In this document: in pieces, positions 1-7,976 of the stretch
Position numbering within the stretch: the stretch's first letter is position 1
Layout: every line of letters begins with the position of its first letter
Made by a program: the position numbers and the translations under genes
The notes under the pieces: model-generated
The model's database searches: none
What the model saw: the letters and a program-made list of their open reading frames with translations, nothing else
What the model was told of the DNA's origin: nothing
Source of the DNA: JANMDR01 sp031376425
GTDB taxonomy: Bacteria; Pseudomonadota; Gammaproteobacteria; Burkholderiales; Usitatibacteraceae
Length of the DNA: 14,392 nucleotides
Reading direction: 5' to 3'
Assembly (NCBI GenBank): GCA_031376425.1
Contig: JANMDR010000237.1
Coordinates: 1-14,392, forward strand

Positions 1-307
1 TAAACCAGTTTTCATTTTTCGTCCGTTCCATATTGCACAACTGTCATTCAAAGTTAAGCTGAGTAGATAATCCATGCTAGCTTATTATGCGTTGAAAACC
101 GAATTCGCAGTTTTAGTGCTCGTTCAGGAATAAAGTTGACCGCTCAATCGTACGTTTGCGTCCAGTCCTGAAGCAACGTGCTGTAAGGGTGGCATTGCCA
201 TCGTTCGCTAATTTCCCCTTCCTGATAAGTCCTCCTATCAGGAAGGGGGAAAAAAGGAGGGAAACACACATTTCTCACCCATAAAGATAGCTTAAATAGC
301 GTGACGC
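1..307. other. Non-coding stretch downstream of the toxin-antitoxin pair
   Basis: No open frame here has a credible start, ribosome site or recognisable product. The stretch lies 3' of the antitoxin gene, and the only clear structure in it is the long hairpin at about 212-252, listed separately. Because the window starts here, the 3' end of a neighbouring gene cannot be excluded, but none is recognised. Confidence 0.6.
212..252. repeat. Strong hairpin, 13-bp perfect stem
   Basis: The left arm CCCCTTCCTGATA (215-227) is perfectly complementary to TATCAGGAAGGGG (236-248), with an 8-nt loop. Past one bulged G the stem continues with TTT (212-214) pairing AAA (250-252). It lies about 60 nt beyond the antitoxin stop codon on the minus strand. 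Neither strand shows a U-tract after the stem: the A-run at 250-255 follows it on the plus strand, and that same run reads as T before the stem on the minus strand. It is therefore not a canonical intrinsic terminator, though it could protect mRNA 3' ends or be a dispersed palindromic element. Confidence 0.75.
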
Positions 308-631
308 CTAACGCGAATAAGCGCTCAACGCTTGAAATTCTACCTTCATCGACGCAGTTAATGCCGCAAAAATCGCGGCCAAGTTTGTCATGGTCGGATT
401 ACCGGAGGGCGACAACATGCGGTGTACGCTTTTGGTTGGTTTAGAAACGGTTTGCGCAAGCTGTTCAAACCCGACGGTCGCATTCACCAAATCCCGCAGC
501 ATGAGTTTTGCGGTCTCTGCTTCACCGTTCAAAAAAAGCGTCGCCGCTTCATCAAGCAAGGCTTTTGCAAAAGCAGGATCAGCCTTCACTCGCGCGACAA
601 TCGTCTCTTTAAAATCACGTGTTAGTGCCAT
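308..631 (-). CDS. HigA-like HTH antitoxin (COG3636-type)
   Basis: This 107-residue protein resembles the addiction-module antidote family (COG3636-like, HigA-type). It is expected to bind and neutralise the toxin encoded just upstream and to repress their shared transcription. Residues about 51-90 form the helix-turn-helix, containing VGFEQLAQTVSKPTKSVHRM and then a SPSGNPTMTNL segment typical of the family. The N-terminal half, including a GEAETAKLMLRDLV stretch, is helical. The ATG at 631 is supported by AGAAGGA about 9 nt upstream. The gene starts 12 bp after the toxin stop, so the two are cotranscribed in toxin-first order. No truncation is seen. The family call is from sequence features only. 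Confidence 0.85.
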   Translation of the reverse strand: MALTRDFKETIVARVKADPAFAKALLDEAATLFLNGEAETAKLMLRDLVNATVGFEQLAQTVSKPTKSVHRMLSPSGNPTMTNLAAIFAALTASMKVEFQALSAYSR

Positions 632-643
632 CGCTAAATCCTT

Positions 644-1003
644 CTATTTTGCTTTTTCATTTAACTTAGCGGCCTTTGCAAAATCGCGCTTCCGCCGTTT
701 GTAGTCTTCCCAAAGAATGACGGCGCGCTCAATATCTTTTTGTTGCGAGCGCTTACTTCCTCCGCCGAGAAGAATAATAATTTGCAGCCCATCCTTAGCC
801 AAATAAATACGCCAACCAGCGCCGAAATTAAGCTTAAATTCGCCGATACCGCGAAACCACTCCACATTTGACAAATTGCCTTGATGCATACGCAATACCG
901 CTGTTGTTACTTTTACAGCAACGTCCACTGGCAAAGTCGCAAACCAATCCGCATAAGGGCTTGATTTATCTTCCAGCGTTAACTCAACTATTTGCATCTG
1001 CAT
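644..1003 (-). CDS. RelE/HigB-type toxin (COG3657-like)
   Basis: This is a small basic protein of the RelE/ParE superfamily, probably a ribosome-dependent mRNA interferase. Diagnostic core features are GEFKLNFGAGWRIYLAKDG followed by an IILLGGGSKRSQQKDI motif, and a basic C-terminal tail (YKRRKR). The family usually has GPGYR, LLxGGDK and QxxDI in these places. The frame extends upstream to a TTG, but family length favours the ATG at 1003 (119 residues) or at 997 (117 residues). Neither has a clear Shine-Dalgarno site. The gene begins 38 bp after the MFS stop on the same strand, with no terminator between, so it may be cotranscribed with the catabolic operon. A TATACT hexamer at 1027-1022 could give it its own promoter. 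Confidence 0.82.
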   Translation of the reverse strand: MQMQIVELTLEDKSSPYADWFATLPVDVAVKVTTAVLRMHQGNLSNVEWFRGIGEFKLNFGAGWRIYLAKDGLQIIILLGGGSKRSQQKDIERAVILWEDYKRRKRDFAKAAKLNEKAK

Positions 1004-1021
1004 ATTTAATAGTAACATATA

Positions 1022-1027
1022 AGTATA
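1022..1027 (-). promoter_or_regulatory. Possible -10 box for the toxin-antitoxin pair
   Basis: The minus strand reads TATACT in the 38-bp gap between the MFS stop and the toxin start, which would place a transcript start about 10 nt before the 1003 ATG. No good -35 hexamer lies 16-18 nt upstream, so this is weak. The surrounding GTATAC is the same hexamer as in the GntR control region at 7965. Confidence 0.25.
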
Positions 1028-1041
1028 CAACCAGCAAGCTC

Positions 1042-2340
1042 TTAATCCTTAATCTCCCGCTTCACAAAAAACGCCGCCACAAATGCGCACGTAACCAGCG
1101 CTACAAGCACATAGAACGCGACTTCATAGGATTTATAGCTATCAAACAACACGCCGGTAAGCCACATGCCTAGGCCGCCTGCGCAGGCATCCATTAGGGT
1201 GATGGAGCCGAGTATTTTACCGGAGTGGGTTAGGCCGAAGTTGTTTACTGCTTGCAATTGCAGCAAGGTATACAGCCCCCCCCAACCGAAGCCGGTGATA
1301 ATAATGGCTGACCATACCAGATCAAGGCTCTGCGTTGCAAATAGCAGTAAGCCAATTAGCATCACCATGATATTGCTTAAAAACACGATACGCAGGTTAA
1401 ATTTATCGGCCAAATAACCGAATAGAAACTTGCTGATTAAACCCATGGTAAACAGTGCGCTAATACCCGCCCCTGCTTTTGGCGGTGTCATGCCTAGCCC
1501 TCGAAGGTGTAAAAACAAATGCGCCGCCAGTGCCAACAAGGAATAAAACGTAGCCATGGCAATCACAGCAAGCGCCCAGAAACTGACCGTGCCCATTGCT
1601 TGCGCTAGGGTTAAATCATGCGGGGTGGCACCGGCATTTTTAGGGGCGGCACCGCTGGCATTTGGGTCTGCCGTTGGGGCTGCAGTTAATGGCGCAACGC
1701 CCCAGTACGCAGGCGATCTGGACGAAAATAAGCACACAAAAAATAGCACAATCGCCAATGCTGACATCCACATAAACGTAGCGCGCCAACCTAACATAAC
1801 CACTACTTTGACCATAATTGGTGTTAATAACGCGCCGCCTAAACTACTACCGACTAAGGCAATGCCAATGCCCGTGCCGCGCTGGCTGTGGAACCATTGC
1901 GAAACATGGATGACTGCCACATTTAGGCCTGCGCACACAAGCACCACGCCAAACACCGCATGAATAATGTAAAGATGGGTAAGGCTGGAGATAAAGCCGT
2001 ATGAAAAGTAGGCTGCGGCCAATAACAGTGAACCTGTAAGCATCAATTTACGCACACCTATTTTGTCGATTAAAATCCCTGCAAACGGTGCGGAAAGACC
2101 AGCAATCATTAAAGTGATTAGATCGCGAAACTTTAATTGCCCACGCGTCCAGCCAAACTCTTTGAGTAGTGATTCATCATAGGCTGTGAGGCTGGTTGTG
2201 GTAAATCCGTTGGTCACAAACAGCATAAACAACGCTAAGAACGCCATTAACCACGGCGCGTAGCGGGCAAAGCCGTGTAGTGGCGTGGTTTGCGGTGGTG
2301 TGGTATTGGAGGCAATGTTGACTTTCATCTCAGATTTCAT
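1042..2340 (-). CDS. MFS carrier, OFA/monocarboxylate-transporter type
   Basis: This 432-residue protein has about twelve hydrophobic segments in two bundles, separated by a polar Ala/Pro-rich loop (about 216-245). This is the layout of the major facilitator superfamily. MFS motif A appears after helix 2 as GILIDKIGVRKL (88-99), with its counterpart GYLADKFNLR (308-317) in the second half. Overall look is closest to OFA/monocarboxylate carriers, so an organic acid or related anion is the likely cargo; the exact substrate is unknown. The ATG overlaps the amidase stop as ATGA, with GGAG 7 nt upstream inside the amidase gene, implying translational coupling. It is the last catabolic gene of the operon. 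A run of eight G residues (1276-1283) falls at codons W353-G355. Confidence 0.85.
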   Translation of the reverse strand: MKSEMKVNIASNTTPPQTTPLHGFARYAPWLMAFLALFMLFVTNGFTTTSLTAYDESLLKEFGWTRGQLKFRDLITLMIAGLSAPFAGILIDKIGVRKLMLTGSLLLAAAYFSYGFISSLTHLYIIHAVFGVVLVCAGLNVAVIHVSQWFHSQRGTGIGIALVGSSLGGALLTPIMVKVVVMLGWRATFMWMSALAIVLFFVCLFSSRSPAYWGVAPLTAAPTADPNASGAAPKNAGATPHDLTLAQAMGTVSFWALAVIAMATFYSLLALAAHLFLHLRGLGMTPPKAGAGISALFTMGLISKFLFGYLADKFNLRIVFLSNIMVMLIGLLLFATQSLDLVWSAIIITGFGWGGLYTLLQLQAVNNFGLTHSGKILGSITLMDACAGGLGMWLTGVLFDSYKSYEVAFYVLVALVTCAFVAAFFVKREIKD

Positions 2341-3641
2341 GTGGCTTCTCCAAAAAATTGTGGGAGTGTTCTAAAAGTTTGTTCAATGGCAAAACACAAG
2401 TCTAGCAACGGCGCATCTGCCCCCGGCATCATCATCATTTGCAATCCTACCGGCATACTTAAGGCGCTGCCGGCAATGGGCAGACTGACGGCAGGTGCGC
2501 CGGTAAAATTAGCAAGGCAGGTAAAATCAGCTTGGCTTGATGGAATGGTATCGTTAAACGAAAATGCAGTTTGCGGTGCGGTGGGCCAGCAAATAGCGTC
2601 TACATCTTGCAGCAAGGTGCGCAGCAATAAAATTGCCCCATCAATTTGATTATGCGCACGCGCCAAATCGGGTGCGGATTTGGTCTTACCAAAAGCAATC
2701 ATACCGCGAAGATGGCCTGAAATAGGCATTTTGGCGGCATCCATTGCTAGTAAATCACTTAATGAATTAGCTAGTTCCGCCTCGCAAATGAGTAGGCCCG
2801 CACGCCGCATCTTCGCCAGCCCCGCCATGTCAATAGCACGCTCTAGCAAAGTCACACCGCTCGCCCGCAAGGCATTGCAGGCTTGCGTATAAGCATGTGC
2901 TACTGCAGGCGTGAGCGTTGCTCGCGCAACTTTATCGAGCACGGCAAAGCGCTTGCCTTGTAGTGGTGGTGGCTGCAAGGTTGTTAAAGCAGGAAAGTAT
3001 CTATCGTATTCATGGGCGGGGTTATAAACACAAATTTCGCGGGCTACTCGGCTCACTGTTGCCATGTCATTTGCCAGTATGCCTACATGGTCAAGCCGTG
3101 CGGCCAGTGGTTCTACACCGTGTAAGCTGCAGCGCCCATAGCTTGGTTTATAGCCTACTACACCGCAGTATGCGGCGGGAATTCTGCAACTGCCCATAGT
3201 ATCGGTGCCCAAGGCAAAATCGGCCATGCCCGCTGCCACTGCCGCCGCACTGCCACCACTGGAACCACCGGGGGTGTAGCCTAACTTTAACGGGTTTTCA
3301 CAGCGGCCAAAATGGGGGTTGTTGGTGGTGGCACCGAGGGCGGCCTCCTCCATATTGACCACTCCTAAAATTTTAACCCCCGCTGCTTTTAAGCGCGCCA
3401 CCACAAAGGCATCCTCCTCCGGTAAGCGCTCAACATAGCCCGCAATACCCGCGCTAAAAGGTAGGCCACGTACGGCAATATTGCATTTAATGGCCGCACA
3501 AAGATCGCTTAATGATCCCTTGGCGATATCCGCATTTAGGGCTTCATCAGCCAGTTCTTGAGGTGATGACTGCGCTAAAAAAATATTTAACTGCTTATTA
3601 TCAAGCGCAATATTTTCCAAAAACTGTTCCAGATTATTCAT
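2337..3641 (-). CDS. Amidase-signature (AS) family hydrolase
   Basis: This 434-residue hydrolase belongs to the amidase signature family (GatA, FAAH and malonamidase relatives), which cleaves amides and sometimes esters. The Ser-cisSer-Lys triad is readable: K52 in AAIKCNI, cis-Ser S127 in TPGGSSGGSAAAVAAG, and nucleophile S151 in GTDTMGSCRIPAAYCG. The Lys-to-Ser spacing of 99 and Ser-to-Ser spacing of 24 match those recalled for FAAH (K142, S217, S241). The usual GGS before the nucleophile is MGS here. Length is normal for a free-standing amidase, and no GatB or GatC partner is nearby, so a tRNA amidotransferase role is unlikely. There is no signal peptide. Its stop overlaps the MFS start. 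Substrate unknown; its context suggests it frees a carboxylate for the adjacent ligase. Confidence 0.88.
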   Translation of the reverse strand: MNNLEQFLENIALDNKQLNIFLAQSSPQELADEALNADIAKGSLSDLCAAIKCNIAVRGLPFSAGIAGYVERLPEEDAFVVARLKAAGVKILGVVNMEEAALGATTNNPHFGRCENPLKLGYTPGGSSGGSAAAVAAGMADFALGTDTMGSCRIPAAYCGVVGYKPSYGRCSLHGVEPLAARLDHVGILANDMATVSRVAREICVYNPAHEYDRYFPALTTLQPPPLQGKRFAVLDKVARATLTPAVAHAYTQACNALRASGVTLLERAIDMAGLAKMRRAGLLICEAELANSLSDLLAMDAAKMPISGHLRGMIAFGKTKSAPDLARAHNQIDGAILLLRTLLQDVDAICWPTAPQTAFSFNDTIPSSQADFTCLANFTGAPAVSLPIAGSALSMPVGLQMMMMPGADAPLLDLCFAIEQTFRTLPQFFGEAT

Positions 3642-3644
3642 ATT

Positions 3645-3674
3645 TTTAGGCGTGGCGTTTAGGCGTGGCGTTTA
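3645..3674. repeat. 13-bp tandem duplication at a gene junction
   Basis: The plus strand carries TTTAGGCGTGGCG twice in a row (3645-3657 and 3658-3670), then TTTA. The array covers the last codons and stop of the CoA ligase gene and the 17-bp gap before the amidase gene. The ligase stop lies within it, so the duplication only lengthens the spacer. It looks like a recent replication-slippage event. Confidence 0.85.
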
Positions 3675-5059
3675 TCAATAAGGCGAATCGGTTTTTGTCG
3701 TGTTTCTATGCCGGTTAAATTTGCCAACGCCCCTTGGTGCTCTAAGGTCACTTGCATTTGCACGCCAAATTGCTGCTTTAAACGCTCCACAAAGCGTGCA
3801 CATAATTCTGCGCTTTTACTTTCTTTAGCTGAAATTTCTATATGCACCATCAGTTCATCACGTCCGGCTGCATCGCGCGTAGCAACGCATATATATTCGC
3901 CTGCAAAGGCGGATTCTTGTTCTAAAACCGGTGCTAAACCTTGCGGATAAATATTGATGCCGCGCAGTTTAATCATATTATCGGAACGGCCTAAAAAACC
4001 TTCGATGCGCTTAAAACGCAGGCCCAGCGCCGATGTGCCTAGCTTTACTTGGCTTACGTCTTTGGTATTAAAACGAATGCATGGATAGATATCGTCTTTA
4101 TGAATACAACTAACGATTAAATTTCCGGTTTGCCCATCAGCTAATGGTGCATCGGTTTCAATATCGCCAATTTCAACATACTGTGCATCTTCCATCACAT
4201 AGAGGCCATCATGATCTGGCCCCTCGGCCGCTATACAACCCGTGTCACCCACGCCATACCAATCAAACACCGCGCAATCACCCCAGGATGCACTCAATGC
4301 ATCCCGCGATTCACGCCCTAAATGGCCAGAAATTAAGCGCACAGGAATATCACGCCCAGCAATAACACCCGCTTCATGTGCCACTTCGGCAAGCTTCTTA
4401 ATATAATCAGCAAAGCCCACAATGGCGGTTACACCAAAATCACGCATCAACTGTACCTGCTGTGCTGAACGTGTTTCAACACCGGTGCCTGCAGATAAAA
4501 ACGTGGCGCGGGTGTAATGCAGCACCGATTCCCGCACGTAATGGCCGCCATTGATTAAGCCGTGACCATATACAGAATGCACGGTATCACCGTCACCAAT
4601 ACCTTGAAACGTGTAGGCGCGGCCTAGAAGTAAATTTTGAATCTCCCGCCCTCTTGGGCCAAAAATTAAGGGCTGCGGCCTACCCGTAGTGCCGCTGGTG
4701 GTATGCAAAATTATCGGTGGACGTTCGTTTTCTGGGTAAGAATCGCGGCCATGATAATCGCCCAGGGGCGGGCAGCGTTCTACACTTTCCATCAATTCTG
4801 TTTTTGAAAATGAGGGCAGCTTGGCAATATCTTCCAAGCCGCGAATATCTGCTGGCACAATGCCTTGTGCGCCCCATAAACGCTGGTAAAACGGGATTTG
4901 CCAACCACGCGCCATGGTGCGCATAAACCGCGCATTTTGCAAAGCCTGAAGCTCATCGGCGCTAATAGCGGTGAACCGTTTTAAGAACGCATTACCAACA
5001 GGATATTCATCAGTGAGTTTGTGCGGTTGAATACAATCAAAATAGAGTGGCTTGGTCAT
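3659..5059 (-). CDS. PaaK-like AMP-forming acyl-CoA ligase
   Basis: This 466-residue adenylate-forming enzyme resembles the phenylacetate-CoA ligase family: it activates a carboxylic acid as acyl-AMP and transfers it to CoA. The ATP-binding signature HTTSGTTGRPQP is at 119-130. A YGVGDTG aromatic/acid motif is at 268-274, the hinge region GRSDNMIKLRGINIYP at 357-372, and a probable catalytic lysine in GIETRQKPIRLID (K456). Length is close to that usual for PaaK. There is no carrier-protein domain or signal peptide. The substrate need not be phenylacetate: no other phenylacetate pathway gene is present. It lies 27 bp after a PrpD gene and 17 bp before the amidase gene. No clear ribosome site precedes the ATG, so translation may be coupled to the upstream gene. 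Confidence 0.85.
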   Translation of the reverse strand: MTKPLYFDCIQPHKLTDEYPVGNAFLKRFTAISADELQALQNARFMRTMARGWQIPFYQRLWGAQGIVPADIRGLEDIAKLPSFSKTELMESVERCPPLGDYHGRDSYPENERPPIILHTTSGTTGRPQPLIFGPRGREIQNLLLGRAYTFQGIGDGDTVHSVYGHGLINGGHYVRESVLHYTRATFLSAGTGVETRSAQQVQLMRDFGVTAIVGFADYIKKLAEVAHEAGVIAGRDIPVRLISGHLGRESRDALSASWGDCAVFDWYGVGDTGCIAAEGPDHDGLYVMEDAQYVEIGDIETDAPLADGQTGNLIVSCIHKDDIYPCIRFNTKDVSQVKLGTSALGLRFKRIEGFLGRSDNMIKLRGINIYPQGLAPVLEQESAFAGEYICVATRDAAGRDELMVHIEISAKESKSAELCARFVERLKQQFGVQMQVTLEHQGALANLTGIETRQKPIRLIDKRHA

Positions 5060-5086
5060 TTTAAGTTATGTATTTTAAAGAAAAAA

Positions 5087-6463
5087 TTATGCAGCAAGTT
5101 GATTTAGTAGGGTAGTTACATCGAGTGATTGATTCAGCTCACCTATTGCTGTGTGTAATCGCGTTGCCGATTCAACATCACGCGGGCGAGGCGCAAATGC
5201 TGCGCAATGGATAAATTTTTGTAACTGATCTTCTGCTGACATTGGCGCTTCCGGTGCGCCGTATACATAGGCTAAATCGTGCGCATGACTTATGCCGTTT
5301 TTTAACTTAACAGTAATGTGCTGTGGCCGCAGCGCATTCACATCGCTATTGTGATCAGCAACCATTCTGACTTTTTCAGCCATTGATAATAAATTTTGAC
5401 TACTCAAATTGGCCGTACTGTAAGCGCTTAAATCGACTGTGCCTTCGCGTAGTGTTTGCGCTAATAAAAACGGCATGCATAAACGCGCATAGCTCACATT
5501 CATACCAAGCTGCATAGGGCGATTGACCAACTGCAGTACCAGCGGCGGCGCAGCAACTACTATTTGCGCTACGTCATGATGACTAAAGCCAGCCGACCCC
5601 ATTAAATAGCGCAGCCCTGCAATCCCCCCCTGCGCCGCGCGACCTGTGGGAAATGGCTTGTGGGAAACCTTGGTAATTTGCCATACTTTTCCAAGCTCGG
5701 CAAAGGCAGCATCTGGTTTTGCATCGGTTTCAAACAGCGCAAAATAACCGTGCTGCCCATCCAAAATATGATGAGGCCCGCGAAAACCATGCACTGCCAA
5801 TTCCGCCGCATTTACCGCCGCGCGCGCGGCAAACCCCACCTGCAATGCCAGAGCTGGTGTGCCTTCAATATGCGCTTGCATGGTGCCCGAAAGTTGGCTA
5901 TAGGCCAATCCAAAAGCATTGCGTGCTTGCACTTCATCAAAATCAGCCAAGGCACAAATACCTGCCACCGCACCTAAGCAGCCACACTGCGCCGGGCGAA
6001 AAAAACGAATGGCGCGGGTGGCACTCATGCCAATTACTGCCGCGCAATCCACAGCCAGCGAGAGTGCCGCCGTAAATTTATCGCCGCTCACTGGGCTACC
6101 CATGCGCTTTAGTTTTTCGCTATAAGCAAATAAGGCCGCCAAAATGACTGCCATGGGATGCGCCACCGCGCGTTCATGCACACAATCAAATTCCTGATTA
6201 TGTATATTAAATGCATTCATCAGTGCCGCACTACCCGCTGGCAGGGTTTCAGTGCTGCCCCACACATGCGCTTCATCACTGCTACCCCAGCCACGCGCCA
6301 CATCCCATACAATTTTTGATTGCGGCACGCTGGCACCTGATAGCGCCACACCGATGCTATCCTGCATCCACATGCGTGCAGCGGCGTGTGCTGCATCCGG
6401 TATTGTTTGCGGGCTACGATGCGCCTGCAAATGCGCGATGATGAGATCAATACGATCAATCAT
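5087..6463 (-). CDS. MmgE/PrpD family protein, second of a tandem pair
   Basis: This 458-residue protein belongs to the family that includes 2-methylcitrate dehydratase (PrpD), cis-aconitate decarboxylase and iminodisuccinate epimerase. These are cytoplasmic enzymes acting on small di- and tricarboxylates. The signature stretch NIHNQEFDCVHERAVAHP (86-103) matches the family pattern FDDxH...HP, but the second Asp is Cys (C94). A SHKPFPTGRAAQGGI segment (267-281) corresponds to the conserved K-P-x-x-R-x-x-x-x-x-I region near the start of the C-terminal domain. It is clearly different from its 498-residue neighbour, so the two are not recent duplicates. Its ATG overlaps the upstream stop as ATGA, with AAGG 7 nt before. 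A run of seven C (5624-5630) lies in the gene. Exact reaction unknown. Confidence 0.85.
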   Translation of the reverse strand: MIDRIDLIIAHLQAHRSPQTIPDAAHAAARMWMQDSIGVALSGASVPQSKIVWDVARGWGSSDEAHVWGSTETLPAGSAALMNAFNIHNQEFDCVHERAVAHPMAVILAALFAYSEKLKRMGSPVSGDKFTAALSLAVDCAAVIGMSATRAIRFFRPAQCGCLGAVAGICALADFDEVQARNAFGLAYSQLSGTMQAHIEGTPALALQVGFAARAAVNAAELAVHGFRGPHHILDGQHGYFALFETDAKPDAAFAELGKVWQITKVSHKPFPTGRAAQGGIAGLRYLMGSAGFSHHDVAQIVVAAPPLVLQLVNRPMQLGMNVSYARLCMPFLLAQTLREGTVDLSAYSTANLSSQNLLSMAEKVRMVADHNSDVNALRPQHITVKLKNGISHAHDLAYVYGAPEAPMSAEDQLQKFIHCAAFAPRPRDVESATRLHTAIGELNQSLDVTTLLNQLAA

Positions 6464-7956
6464 GCTGTCGCCTTGTTAGTCAAATTGTTTAAGCCAGATT
6501 TTGGCCAACTTCTCACAAAATCAGCCACAGTGGCAGCGGCGTGCGCAGGTGCTGCCAAGGCCTGTGTTAAGCGCTGCAATACTTCATAATCGGCCTGCAA
6601 TATACCTTGCGAAGCCATTAAATTAGCGGCTTTCTGGCTTATTTGTGATGCGCTTAGAGGCAATTCTGGATCACCTACCGCCACCAATTGCTGATGCCAA
6701 AAACGACTGCCATCGTTAAGCAGCACTTCAATTTCAGCGCCATAGCGATTGGGAAATGCGCTCGTGTAGGTCGTATCCTCAAGCACTAAAACCCGACCCC
6801 GCAAAGCAGCTATATTGGGTTGCTTGATGGCCTCCAAACTAAACGAATCAAGCCACGGTAGTGCACCGCCTTCTATGGCAATCAGCGTTGCTGCCACAGC
6901 ATGCTGCAAACTAAATTTAGCTTCAGCCACCGTTGTCGGATTCGGTTTATCACAAAAATCAATCGCGGCTCTATAGGTTTTTAGCGTAATTTGCTGAATC
7001 ATCTGCACGCTAAAATTCGGTATTTTTTGTTGCACTGCGAGCGCCGCATCAATTGCAGGATGGGCATGCCGGCAGGCGGGCCAGGGTTTAAAGCTCACCG
7101 CGTGCATCAGCCAATCTTCTTCACCTGCGCCACGCATGACGTCTAGGGCATCAGCATCAGGTGCAGTAGCTGCAAACAGCCCGCAAACGCCTTCTAACAG
7201 GCTTGCAGGGCCACGCACGCCGCGCATGGCAAGCATAGCGGCCTGTACCCCCGTTTGCGCCGCCATCACGTTATGCAGGGATTTCGTGTCAGTCGCTTCA
7301 AAGCGCATTTGCCACAGCCCGCCGGTGCGGCTACCCGCATTAGCCAGCGCCCAACACATCTGCTCGCTATTAGCGCCTAACAAGCTCGCCGCGGCCGCCG
7401 CTGCGCCAAACGCGCCGCAGGTAGAGGTGTTGTGATAAAACTTATAATGCGAAGCGCCTAGTGCGCGGCCAATGCGGATGGTAGCCTCATAGCCACGCAC
7501 GATGGCATCCAGCAACTGCGCACCAGATACCGGCCTACCCGTGGCAATTGCACTATTCTGCGCAGCGGTAATAGCAGCCGGGATAATGACGGGTCCAGGG
7601 TGTAAAATCGAGCTTCGATGTAAATCGTCCATTTCCAACACATTGCCTAAGCTGGCATTGTGTTGCAGCGCATCAAACCAGTGCGCTACAGTTCCGCCGC
7701 CAATGGTGGCGTATGTTTGAGCATGCTCTCTGGTAGGGGACGGTGTTGTAAAATGCGGCGTTGCGAACAAAAAATTATTGGCGTTGTAAGCTCCGTAGGC
7801 ACAGCCCAGCCAATCTAGCACATGCAAAGCAGCGCGTTCACGATCAAAAATCGTAATCGTTTTGGCGGGTTTCGTACTTCCTGCTGGTGCTTGAGCCAGC
7901 AACATTGCGCTCAAGGATTGCAGAACAGTCGAATTGATGGTAATTTGTCCGGACAT
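6460..7956 (-). CDS. MmgE/PrpD family protein, first gene of the operon
   Basis: This 498-residue protein is a longer member of the same fold family. It carries the more usual active-site signature VLEMDDLHRSSILHPGPV (106-123), the helical segment TSTCGAFGAAAAAASLLG (177-194), and SFKPWPACRHAHPAIDAAL (288-306), which holds the conserved lysine and histidines near the domain junction. It probably dehydrates, isomerises or decarboxylates a small carboxylate; the substrate cannot be read. The annotated ATG at 7956 is only 20 bp from the divergent GntR start and has no Shine-Dalgarno site, so the mRNA may be leaderless. The next in-frame ATG is at M18. It leads the operon and overlaps the next PrpD gene by 4 bp. 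Confidence 0.87.
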   Translation of the reverse strand: MSGQITINSTVLQSLSAMLLAQAPAGSTKPAKTITIFDRERAALHVLDWLGCAYGAYNANNFLFATPHFTTPSPTREHAQTYATIGGGTVAHWFDALQHNASLGNVLEMDDLHRSSILHPGPVIIPAAITAAQNSAIATGRPVSGAQLLDAIVRGYEATIRIGRALGASHYKFYHNTSTCGAFGAAAAAASLLGANSEQMCWALANAGSRTGGLWQMRFEATDTKSLHNVMAAQTGVQAAMLAMRGVRGPASLLEGVCGLFAATAPDADALDVMRGAGEEDWLMHAVSFKPWPACRHAHPAIDAALAVQQKIPNFSVQMIQQITLKTYRAAIDFCDKPNPTTVAEAKFSLQHAVAATLIAIEGGALPWLDSFSLEAIKQPNIAALRGRVLVLEDTTYTSAFPNRYGAEIEVLLNDGSRFWHQQLVAVGDPELPLSASQISQKAANLMASQGILQADYEVLQRLTQALAAPAHAAATVADFVRSWPKSGLNNLTNKATA

Positions 7957-7976
7957 TTAAAAAAGTATACACGGAA
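7957..7976. promoter_or_regulatory. Divergent control region with HutC-type operator
   Basis: Only 20 bp separate the two divergent start codons. GTATACAC at 7965-7972 fits the HutC-subfamily GntR operator consensus GTNTANAC. The same bases give a -10-like TATACT on the minus strand (7970-7965) and TATACA on the plus strand (7966-7971). Each lies 5-8 nt before its own ATG, which predicts very short or absent leaders in both directions. On the plus strand TTGTCC (7945-7950) is a possible -35 with a short 15-bp spacer; no good -35 is seen for the minus strand. One bound GntR dimer would block both promoters. This is inferred from sequence. Confidence 0.55.

Noticed and set aside
296..330. GCCTAAC/GTTAGGC-like sequence at the antitoxin stop resembling an integron attC end
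   Set aside because: No matching partner core site with the right spacing and imperfect inverted arms is seen, and no integrase or cassette array is present; the match is a 7-mer.
2337..3641. GatA subunit of the tRNA amidotransferase
   Set aside because: No GatB or GatC gene is adjacent, and the gene lies in a catabolic operon with a ligase and a carrier.
3659..5059. Phenylacetate degradation as the pathway of the operon
   Set aside because: Only the PaaK-like ligase points that way; no epoxidase, isomerase or ring-cleavage gene is present, and this ligase family acts on many acids.
5087..7956. Methylcitrate (propionate) cycle as the pathway
   Set aside because: No methylcitrate synthase or lyase (PrpC or PrpB) is next to the PrpD-like genes, and there are two dissimilar copies.
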